Shown: positions 52,401 through 62,384 of the stretch, piece by piece | Layout of the letters: every line of letters starts with the position of its first letter | How positions within the stretch are numbered: the stretch's first letter is position 1 | Source of the DNA: Gorsachius magnificus | Taxonomy: Eukaryota > Chordata > Aves > Pelecaniformes > Ardeidae | NCBI GenBank assembly: GCA_034008185.1 | Contig: CM067084.1 | Span: 13,721,385 to 13,785,384 of the forward strand | Reading direction: 5' to 3' | DNA length: 64,000 nt | The notes under the pieces: generated by a model | The model's database searches: none | The model's input: only the letters and a program-made list of their open reading frames with translations | Told to the model about the DNA's origin: nothing | Made by a program: the position numbers and the translations under genes

Positions 52401-54134
52401 GATCAGGCTGAGACATGAAGCTGTGGCCCTCAATAAGCAGAGCTGGGATAGCAATGTTTCCATTTTCTAATGATAAGTCTTATGAACTGTGTGTAAGAGG
52501 AAGATCGGTGCGTGGGTGTATTTATGTTGAAATTAACTTAAGTTTAAATCGCATACAGCAAATAGTTGGTTCTCTGTCTACTTTAACCGAGTGTTTCCTC
52601 CAAGGAAAGTACTTGCCTGAACTTGAACATTAATTCAGGTTAAGGTAGGATGCGAAACTAAAGCACAACTGTTGGTCCTGAAGAACTGCAACTGCCGATA
52701 TCCCCCTGTGGAACAAGAATATCTTGATCCAGTTTGGTTTAGCTAAACTGGATGACAGTGTAAGTCACACTTCTGAGATGTTCCCTAAACCATCCATTCC
52801 TTCCTTGCATGGCTAAATTCTTATTAACAGACATAATTTCTATTACCTACAGTTAACGAAATAGGACTTTTTTCTTTTGAAGTGGTAAAGAAAAAGGAGA
52901 CTTTACGACTAACATTTTATGTAGAAGTCCAGATTTACTTTGGGTGGTGGTGGTTGTATGTGGCGGTGGGGTTTTTTTGGCTGAAGAACTGGCCGTGCTT
53001 GCGAGCACAGTTTGACCTCAAAGAGGATGGAGTTGTTGCTGAGTTTGGCCAGGGCTGGGACCGCTGTGCGAGGACAGTGGCCAGCATCCACAGCTCTGTC
53101 CTGGGGTGTCTAACCTCAGCGTGCGTTGGCCAGGCCAAAGTGAACGTACGTACCACCAAATAAGCAGCGTTTTATGGCATGGAGCTCCTGGTTTCACGCT
53201 GCTATTACTTGACTAACTTCCACAGAGGTAACAGTGTTGTGAAATAGAAGAAGTGCAACTCAAACCCAGCAGTTATTAGACAGAGCCCAGTGGAATGGTT
53301 TTTCCTCTCAGTCACACCAGAGAGACTCTGGAGCATCCCCACACAACAGGCCCCTGCAGATACGCACTTACACTGGTACTAATGACTTTCAACTTTGTCC
53401 AGATGTTTGAAATACCCTCCAGGAAGATAAATTTGTATTCATTCTACAGATCCCATTGACAATACGACCCGATGCACCAAGAATCTAAATGACATGCCCA
53501 AACCTATAAAAGCCAGTAGAGGGAAGGCGAGGAATACTGAGCCTCTTTACGGAAGACAAGAGAAGTCACCTGAACTCTACACTGTGAGTTCTATGTGTAT
53601 TCCCTATAAAAGCCAAACCAACCCACCAAATCTTTTATTATTTGAGTTCTTACCAATCTGGAAAGCAAATCTAGTAATTCAAATATTTTTTCTTTCAATT
53701 TACAAATGTTGACGATCTGGTTAAATAGTACATATCTGCGGTTGTAAGCAATGCTTAGCTTTTTCGTTAAACAGGACCATAATAAAAAGTTTTTGCATTG
53801 TAATGATATTTGTGTGCAAATACATTTCTCCTGCAATGGTTAATCCACAGGAAAGAAGAAGGGAATGTGTAATTAGCACAAATGTAATCAGCATGAAATG
53901 ATTGGAAGGGAAGACAAATGAAAATGCTTTAGAAAGGCTGTTGGTAATGGTGTGCTATTTCAGATAAAGATTTTTATTTTCCATGCTTCCCTTCCACATT
54001 AGACTGTGATTTCTCTCTCAATAAGTTTAGAAAGCCTGGGCCAAATTCTCCCTCAGCATAATTCCACTTGGATTGATTATATCAGGATGAATTTATCCTA
54101 GTGCTTCAAAAATCACACTTCATTTCTTTCTCAG

Positions 54135-54264
54135 GTAAATCTGAATATAAATTATGAAACTGAAGAACAAGCTAGAGCAGAGCTAAGTAACCTGAGGAAC
54201 AATGCATCTCATCTCTCTGGCTTTAATCAGGCAAAACTCCAATACGAGTCGTACCTAATTAGAG
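54135..54264 (+). CDS. Internal coding exon C, coiled-coil-like, gene unidentified
   Basis: A 130-nt exon after the acceptor cacacttcatttctttctcAG and before the donor AGAG|GTAGGG. It starts on a codon boundary (GTA AAT CTG) and encodes 43 residues with no stop, ending with one base of a split codon. The peptide runs VNLNINYETEEQARAELSNL, then RNNASHLSGFNQ and AKLQYESYLIR. It is rich in Glu, Gln, Asn and regularly spaced Leu, as in a coiled coil, and the other two frames have early stops. It cannot follow exon B directly (phase 1 against 0), but joins it through candidate D. It may otherwise belong to a second plus-strand gene. The next exon was not found with confidence. Confidence 0.5.
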
Positions 54265-54855
54265 GTAGGGGGCTTTCCTCCCTTCTTAAGATGCACGTGA
54301 CCTGTTTCTTTTCTCCATTTCACACTTGCTATTCTTACAGTTAACATTTGTAAGCACTATAATGGAAATACATAAGAGATGAAAAGAAAAAATTCTTTTC
54401 CAGAATGCCTTTTGGGCTGTTTGTGCCTCACCAGCGTCACGCTGGTGCTACAGTCAACTTCTCCTGGAACCGCAGGCTCACTGCGCAGAAAGAGCTGGCT
54501 GCAACGTGGTGACACTGGGGTGACAAAACACTAACGGGCAGGGAAGTTTGGGCAAGCGCTGTCTCCAAAACTACTTTTACTACTTACTATTACTCTTTCT
54601 TTTTTCAAAAATATAGTTCACAAGGTTTCACATCAACTATGTCCTCTTAAAGACCACCGTTGTCAGTTTGCCTATCTACTCCTTTTGTCTAATTTATTTT
54701 ACGTTCTCTGGCTTTGCATTTTCTGTAGTGACCACTTACGTAGCTGGAGTTTACTGTGTTACCAGAACTGCAAAAAATTAGAAAGGCTTTCAGCATTAGA
54801 AATGAGTTTTCTTCCTGGTTGTGTGAGGATATCCTACTGAAAGGCATGCGTTTTT

Positions 54856-54952
54856 AAAAAACAAAAACCCCAAACACACACACAACCAAAACCCCCCAAA
54901 CAAATACAAACCAAACCAACAAATCAAAACAAAACACACACACCCCCCAAAC
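54856..54952. repeat. AC-rich low-complexity tract
   Basis: Almost only A and C on the plus strand, with irregular CAAA, CACA and CCCC units. It is likely a decayed simple repeat. Confidence 0.85.
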
Positions 54953-57335
54953 GCTCACTAAAAATACAGATGTCAAAAGAACTGCTCAACTGAGAATTGA
55001 AGGATGCCTCACCACCACTTTTAGCTTTTTTTTTTTTAATTTTTAAATTCTGGCCGATGTACAACCAGGTAATGAATGAACTTGAAATACCTAAGATAAT
55101 AGCTATTAAGTTTTTTAAGGAATGATGGCAAAATAAAAATCACTTCTGAAAACTTTTTTCCAAGTCATTTAAGCTTCTTTTCAGTGCTACCTAACATTTT
55201 TCCCTTTTGCTATGAAAAAAAAATACACACATATACAAACTTACATCTGAAAAAGTGACCTTGGTAGGAACCGAGATTAGAACTGAGATGGCGGGAGGCG
55301 AGGCACAGGGAGCACAACAGAGGAATGAGCTGGGCTAATGGTTGCCCTCTGCTACCATCCAGGCAGGTGGCTCCTCACTCCGAGGCCACATTTGGTTATT
55401 TGGGCTGAGGTGGATGAAGCCAGGCACACACGCAGGTGTCTGCTGGTCCTGTTTCACGCAGCGGTGGCTTGGAGGGACCAGCTCTGCTCCAGCATGCATC
55501 CCCCGGGAGGGGAAAGCCACAGGGGAGGAAAAGCACGGGAAGGGGATTAAGCGAATCCGTGATGCTTCTGCTTGGTAGAAGTACACGCCAAATTCTGGCA
55601 GGTCAGATTTCATCCCTGCCCTAATCAACAGGGGTTATGTTTGCCACTTCTCCTAGATAGAAGCCTAAAATATATAAGCTATATGTTGTAGTCCCAGAGA
55701 TGGGCAGCGCGTGCCCTTCCCACCTAATAACCAGGGTGTATCGTCACCAAAGGCCCTTCTGGAACAGGGCTGAAGTTGTTTAAACTATCGCTCCTGCTGT
55801 CAGATTTACATTTCCCACACAAACCCTCACCCCCTTCATTGCCAGGTGCCCTTCTGCAAAAGGGGAAGTTTTGCTTTGAAGGCCCCCACTGGAAGAAATC
55901 TAGAGGGGCAGGAAAGTTAAAGCAGAAGCCATGGCAACAAAGGGATAAACGGAAGTGACTGCTCCCATAGGAAAAGGAAAAATAGCCTGAGAGTCGCTGT
56001 CCAATGGGGTTTGCTGCCGGAGCAGGAGGAACAGGCTGGGAAGCTGCAGAATATAAAGAATTCCTGCTGTGTTTCCCCCAATGTGTCTCCTTTATATTCA
56101 AGAGTGTTCGCTAAAACAGTTCCTGAATGCGTTAGCTTTTTACATCCGGAGACGTGGGCTCAATCGTGCATTAGCCTATGCATCTCCACTTCTCCCCTAA
56201 AGAAAAAAAGCGTAGCCATAGGTGAGCAGGTATCCAGAGGAACCCCGCAATAAGAGTCAGGGAAAATAACGCACCTTAACTTCCAAACAGATAGATGCTG
56301 AAGACCTGTAGCAAGATTATCTCGTGTTTTCTTGTGGTTTAGGGAGTTGTTAAAAAAAAAAAAGTCTTGAGATGGCCTACCAATTGGCAAAAAGGTGAGG
56401 ATGTTGAGACCAGGAGAAGCTGGAAATGGTGGGGAGAGAGAAACTCACACACAGAAAAAAGTATTTCTTTTCTTGCCAGGTTTTTCAGCAAGTCATCTTC
56501 AAGCCTTTTGGACAAGGTTTGAAACCAAGAAAAAAAAAAAAAGCTGCTTGCTGTACAACTGTGGAAAACTGGGCAATTGTGGGTGCACTCCCAAACTAGA
56601 AATGTGCTCAACCAGGGACTAAAACAAGTTAATAGACTGTAGATCCATCACTTGTTTCTAAATAAGGTGGTCTTTGGTTGAGGAAATCCCTTGGCCGCTG
56701 ATTATCAGAAACTAGAAGGATATAAGGAGGATCACTCCCTGTCCCCTTGGGATCTGCTAATGGCCACTAGCAAAAATCAGAAGGCCAAATACAACTTGGC
56801 CCAAAAGCACCCCAGAAAACACTGACTTTAAGCGGTCGCGTCCCACCCGGGAAGGCCAGCAGACCTGCATTAGCTAGCTGAAGCATTTCCAGAACAAGGC
56901 TATTTTCCAAGCATGGATCAGAGCGAGACATAACCCCTGCTGACTTTTTCATGCAAAGGTGACTATTTCGCCACTGAGCCTCTGCTTTCACACAACTATG
57001 CCACAAATACTTGGACATCGTGTCAAATACCTATTATATGCCTGGTTTTGCTTTATCTTTGGGCACCACTGCCAGAGTCCTTACACTCCAGTGGACGTTT
57101 CCCCCCACCGAGGGTTCAGCCAGACGAGCCACTCTGGAAACTCCTCTTGGAAGGTTTCCCAGTCCTTCTACACAGGCTTGATTGACAAAAACAGTGTTGT
57201 ATATCTTTTAAGGGCTGGTAATCAGGCTCCTTAGCCCCTCTTCCAGATCATTAGCACTGTTATTGTTCAGTACAGCAGTATGGCCCCCAAGGTGCTCTGC
57301 CGTTAACGTTTTTCCAGGATGACAAACCAGCCTTT

Positions 57336-57362
<27 letters not shown>
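57336..57362. repeat. Poly(C) tract, 27 bases
   Basis: The longest homopolymer in the window: 27 consecutive C after CCTTT and before GGTAAGAA. Such runs are prone to length polymorphism and assembly error, and the minus strand has strong G-quadruplex potential. Confidence 0.92.
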
Positions 57363-57366
<4 letters not shown>

Positions 57367-57914
57367 AGAATTTGCAATTTCTTTGCTTCCTATCTCAAAT
57401 AGTTCTAAAACCTGTAGGATGACTATAATACCCCGTGATTACCAGCTTTCCCTAATAGCCTCTTCTGAGACACTTTAACAAAAAACTTTGCAGAGTGTAA
57501 GTAAGTTACAGTTTGTCTAACATTTCTCCTGTTATTCACCATTTTAACTTTTTCTAAGAATTCTAATATACCAGACAAAGTTTACACTTACAGAAAGCTA
57601 TGCTGATTTGTGCCTCAGGTACTTTATAATGACATCTGTAATGACTTTCTCAACAATTTTCTTAGGTACTTAAATGAGGGTCATGAGTTTATAATTCCCT
57701 GGATCACCCTTATCATCATTCCCACCTCAATAAGAACACCACTGGCAATCTTCCAGATCCTTCTTATTATAGCTGTAATGATAAATTAAATCACATTTAT
57801 TTGGGGGTTGTTTTTTCCTGAGAGGTAATTCAGCTAATACTAAAGAAGTTAACTACTGACTTCACAGATTAATGTAGTCCAAATATTAAAAATATTAATA
57901 CTCTCTACATTTAC

Positions 57915-58060
57915 ATACACACATCAGTCAATCTCAAACGGCTTTAAAAACAAAGCCAATATCTTCATCTCCATTTTGAAGATAAGGAAAATGAAGCATA
58001 GACCAGGACATTATGGGGCAAAGCCACAATCAGAGTCCAAGTCTCATACTTGTATCGCTG
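57915..58060 (+). repeat. MIR/CORE-SINE-like remnant
   Basis: The order ATCTTCATCTCCATTTTGAA, GATAAGGAAAATGAAGCATA, then GGGGCAAAGCCACAATCAGA and GTCCAAGTCTCATA follows the MIR core (CCCCATTTTACAGATGAGGA, AACTGAGGCACAGAG, CAAGGTCACACAGC). It is diverged and has small indels. Boundaries are approximate. Confidence 0.6.
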
Positions 58061-61000
58061 TCTGCTAAATCGTGCAATTCGATGAGGTCTTATTTACAGT
58101 AAAAGTATCTCTACTCCTGCCAACTCTTTACCAAAAGTAATGCTAAGCTCAAGAGGTATCCCTTTGTATGGAAGGCCAGTGTAAAAAGTATTTTAGTATT
58201 TTACATTCTAATTTTCTCTTCTTAATTGTCCCTTGAGCCTCCTAAGTTATTCAGGCTCATCAGCTCTCCAGTGGATTTCTAATATAATTCTGGAAGAAAT
58301 TACACTTTTTTTATTTTTAATATATTTGTCCTTTTAACTTTCTTTCATCCGTCTTGGTCTCTAGCTTTCCTACAAAAGCATATACTTCACTCTACTTGCA
58401 TGACTTGGGTGGAGTTTATTTCCTCCTCACCAAGCTATTTCTGTACCCTGCATAAATATTTGTCCCTCTGTATTTTTTAATTCTCTCTCCTTCTGCTCCT
58501 TCCTCTCCCGTTTCACTATAAAGGTATCATTATTCTGTGTGACACTTATTCATATAAACACCTAATCACCTTCAGTAGCACCAAGCTGATGGATGCAGAG
58601 CTACTCTGCAGCCATCAGTTTCATGCAGTAAGCAATTAGGTTCTTAATTTTTTTTTTCCTGGGCCACACCCTCAAAATGGGCTAAACCAGAGCCGTTCAG
58701 TGCAGCCAAAGACTAAGACTGAAGCTGCTTCTTCCTCTTATTAAGTCAATGAATTACTCCACCTTGTTTCAGGCTGTTTTCAATTATTTTCCTCAGTCTT
58801 CTATTCTGGTGATGGCGACCTGATATTCTTTCATTTTTCTTTCTTGAAAAAAAAAAAAACACCAAACCCCAAACCCAAAGAAACCCCTTCTTGATGCTAG
58901 GCATCACATTAACATTAATAATTTCAGTGGACATAGCATCTTCTATCTAGAAGGATCCCAGAGAGCTCTGGAACCTCTACACAGCTCCATTCTCTGAAGC
59001 GACTCATCCATGAACAGGAGGAGGATATAGAGCAGCTGTTTATCAGCACATGGAAACAGGATGGGAGTTGCAAATGATAACAGAGAAGTTAGGTGAACAA
59101 AATATAATTATTGCACCTGTAACTGGGTTGGACATTGCTGTTAACACCCTTTTTCTAGGAGAAGTGTCACGGGATAGCTACTACTTATATCATTTTTCAA
59201 ATTCTTGAGTAAACATTTCATCCAAAATACACAAGGTAAAAACTCAGCTCTTTCTCCAGTGCTTGCGCACCAGGGGAAAAGGGGAGGGAAGCGCTCCCAT
59301 ATGAACGCTACATGATGTGGCAACAGTAAAAGCCTGCTCTGCAGCGCACTTCAGGGTCCTCCTTGGAGAAGCTTTCAAGCTGTGATATAGAAAACAAGTA
59401 TCCCAATAAACGCATTTCAGTGGGCCCCTACCATACAGGAGTGCAGACCTTCTGGTACCGCTGTGGTCCTGTGGCCAATGCAAAGGATCCCAGGGCCCAT
59501 GCTCACTCGTAAGCATTTGGTGGCTTGCTTGGGAGAGCTGATCAAGTCACTTGCTATGTGGATGGCTGCATGTCTTGTAGGCAATCCTGACTTGTAATAA
59601 CCACCCCATTTTTAGGTAGGTGGATGCTACATTCAGTATACCTAAAACATCAGACTATAAACCAGATTGAAAAGCTACTGTGAGGAGCCATGCCACCCAT
59701 ACAGCAGAAGTGCAGCAAAGAGCTCAGGGTGATATCTCGGCCAGTTATCCTAACGTAAATCATCTCTACTTATGTGTCAGACCACTAGGCTGGGTAAATA
59801 ATATTAAAGTTGCTTCAAGATGCAGATCAGCCCAAGATCAAGAGCATGCAAGAGCGGTTTTATTCTGCTCCATCCCGTACCTTTCTTAAAAGCAGACATT
59901 CCATGTAAGCTGTCCTTTTCCTTTATTCTTCATCCTACAGTTAACACTGCAACACCTGGACACGGACTCAAGGCATTTACGCTGTAGGTACCTCGGTGTT
60001 ATGCTTTGTAAGTGTAGCATGTTTTTCAGCAGAATTAATCGCTTTTCCCTCTCCCCCTACAATTAGGCACATTAGCATCTCCCATCAAACCAGTCACCTG
60101 CCCAGCCTAACAATTTAAAGAGGAGAGAAGACAGCATTTCCCAGTGCAGTGTAACCCCAGCCCTTTCTGAAGGGAGCTACTGGAAGGCAGAAAACAAGCC
60201 ACAAAGCGAGCCAGCCACATTTACTTCTAGAATGAAATCTTGCGTTAAAACTCAAGACAGCCTTTCTCTTGAACACTCTGGAAACCAACCCCATTCCAAA
60301 ATGTTATTGTTCGGGGTCCTGACAGATTCCTTACCCACTCCTACAAGCTATGTCCCGTATCATTTACAACCTGTTTATATTAGGAGGCAGATGGAGCCAT
60401 TATTGCCCTTCTGGCTGATTTTGCTGGCTCTTTAAACACTTCTTGAGATGCTGCGCTTGCTATCGCCGCTTTGATCCAGAGACTGACAGCACACTTACTG
60501 CCGCAGCTTTACTGTCTGTCCTGGAATTTTTATCCCTGTCATTTCTCTGCTTTATAGCCCTTCACGCTGAAACACTCCTGCAAGGGAGCTCCTGGAATCT
60601 TTTACGCCACGCATTACTTTTCCACAGGTAAAACCAACCTGTGTTTTCTATAGAGTTTGTTACGTGCCAGTATTACAATATTCATTGCCCATGCTGTGTC
60701 TCAGACACACCGGTCCAGTCTGTTCTGCGATAGCATCAGAGTCCCTCACTCCTGGACTCTCTTCTGCTCAACCTTTAAAATCTAGTAAAGAAGGAATTTT
60801 TGGTTGTCGCTTATGAACATTAGTGAAAAAAAAAAATCATTTTCGCCTGTTTATATTGCAGAGCAGGATGGAAACACACTGAGGAAGCCCAGTCAGAGAC
60901 TTCCACACTACGGCTAGTGTTGAACCTCAACTTGTAAAAAATAATTTCCAAATTAAGGGTAAATTATACATACACTGAAAAATAAACTACTCTGTAAAAT

Positions 61001-61809
61001 AAATATATGTCTCTTCTACCCATTTAAGTTACTGCTGCCAGAGTTTTTCTTCAGAAAAGGAGGAAATATGTCATCCCCAATATGGTCAGCGTGAAACGTA
61101 CATTTTTTAATTTGTAAGCATCAAGATCTACAGCTTATCAGGAATACGAAAACCTATTTCTAACTTGCAGCCAATACTACATCTAGCTTGTATTCTCTCT
61201 CCCCTAACAGCTCCTACCTTAAAAAAAAAAAAGGCAGCTAGTCAATCTTAGGAGCTGACATGACAAATGACACACATTTCAATGGGATTTAACAATAAAC
61301 AGCCACCTCAACAACGAGAAGCCTTCCCCCACACCTCCCCACTAACGCGGAATCAGCCAAGGAGCTAAGCGAGACACCTTAAGAGAGAAGCGCCCCAATT
61401 AATGCTTCACAGCTCCGCTACAGCAGCGCCCAAAGGGGGCTGCCGAGGATGCCGAGCAGTAATTGGCACCAAGGCACTTCCCTCCCCGCCACCCGCCTCC
61501 CTCCCAGCCCGCTTCATCCTTCCCCAATTACTGCTGCCATTTGCATTTCAGCATGTGCCCGCTGGGAGCCCGGGCAGGGGCACCAGCCACTGGGAAGCCA
61601 GCAAAGCCAACAGGTTCCTTGTGGCTGGCAGGGTGCAGTTTGGGTGTGGGAGCTGGCTGGGCATAGGGAACGGGTAGAGCCGCTGCTGCCATGCCTGCGC
61701 CCACCCCAGGCACTGGGAAGACACCCCAGTGGCAACTGGGAGCCCGCAAGAGGCTACAGAGGAAACTTTCATGCACAGAAGATGCTTTCTGGGTGCAAAC
61801 AGCATGAGT

Positions 61810-62384
61810 CGAGGCCAGCAGGTCGAGGGAGGTTATCCTCCCCCTCTGCTCTGCCCTAGTGAGACCCCACCTGGAGATCTGGAGTACTGTGTCCAGTTCT
61901 GGGCTCCCCAGTTCAAGAAGGATGAGGAACTCCTAGAAAGAGTCCAGAGAAGGGCAACAAGGATGATGAGGGGACTGGAGCATCTCCCCTGTGAGGAAAG
62001 GCTGAGGGAGTTGGGCTTGTTTAGCCTGAAGAAGAGAAGACTGAAAGGGGACCTCAAATACTTACAAATATCTTAAGGGTGGATGTCACGAGGATGGAGC
62101 CAGACTCTTCTCAGTGGTGCCCAGCGACAGGACAAGGGGCAATGGGCGCAAACTGAAGCATAAGAGGTTCCAGTTGAATATGAGGAAGAACTTCTTTACC
62201 TTGAGGGTGACGGAGCATTGGAACAGGCTGCCCAGGGGGGTTGTGGAGTCTCTGGAGATATTCAAAGCCCGCCTGGACGATGTCCTGTGCAACCTGCTCT
62301 AGGAGAACCTGCTTTAGCAGGGGGGTTGGACTGGATGATCTCTGGAGGTCCCTTCCAACCCCTGCCATTCTGTGATTCTGTGTG
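61810..62384 (+). mobile_element. CR1 fragment, sense, longest copy in the window
   Basis: About 575 bp. It runs from CCAGCAGGTCGAGGGAGG, through CAGTTCTGGGCTCCCCAGTT and GAGGAAAGGCTGAGGGAGTT, to GCAGGGGGGTTGGACTGGAT and the tail CCATTCTGTGATTCTGTGTG. It keeps more of the CR1 reverse transcriptase C-terminal region than the other copies. It belongs to the same subfamily as the antisense copy at 17920-18250. Confidence 0.95.
61840..62302 (+). pseudogene. Broken CR1 reverse transcriptase C-terminal region
   Basis: This is the end of CR1 ORF2 (endonuclease/reverse transcriptase of a chicken-repeat-type LINE). The catalytic YADD region lies upstream of the truncation and is absent. The piece [20 protein letters not shown], then [20 protein letters not shown] and [19 protein letters not shown], is in frame 1 up to a stop at about 62074. 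The following part, [17 protein letters not shown] through [20 protein letters not shown], is in frame 2. A further shift lies near 61855-61875, where GGAGATCTGGAG looks like a small local duplication. With at least two frameshifts and a large 5' truncation it cannot be active. Confidence 0.88.

Larger units (their letters stand above)
48084..54134. other. Putative intron or intergenic stretch before exon C
   Basis: Contains a 19-base A run (48198-48216), a 19-base C run (49022-49040) and a CpG-rich patch at about 51.9-52.4 kb. No CR1 copy and no other supported exon is seen. From 53.8 to 54.1 kb the sequence is AT-rich with a long non-repetitive pyrimidine stretch leading to the exon C acceptor. 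Confidence 0.45.
54265..61809. other. Putative intron or intergenic region downstream of exon C
   Basis: It begins GTAGGG. It contains an AC-rich low-complexity tract, a 27-base C run and a MIR-like remnant. From 57.4 to 58.8 kb the sequence is AT-rich and poor in CpG. Two weak exon-like stretches in the right phase (56480-56516 and 60558-60627) are discussed elsewhere and not called. From about 61.4 to 61.75 kb it is GC-rich without a recognisable gene. Confidence 0.45.

Noticed and set aside
56480..56516. 37-nt exon-like stretch after exon C
   Set aside because: Weak donor (GTTTGA) and no coding character. Phase match alone is not enough.
59941..59983. Short stretch after a good pyrimidine tract ending CCTACAG, followed by GTAGGT
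   Set aside because: The open peptide is only 13 codons and reads into a stop directly after. No resemblance to exon C.
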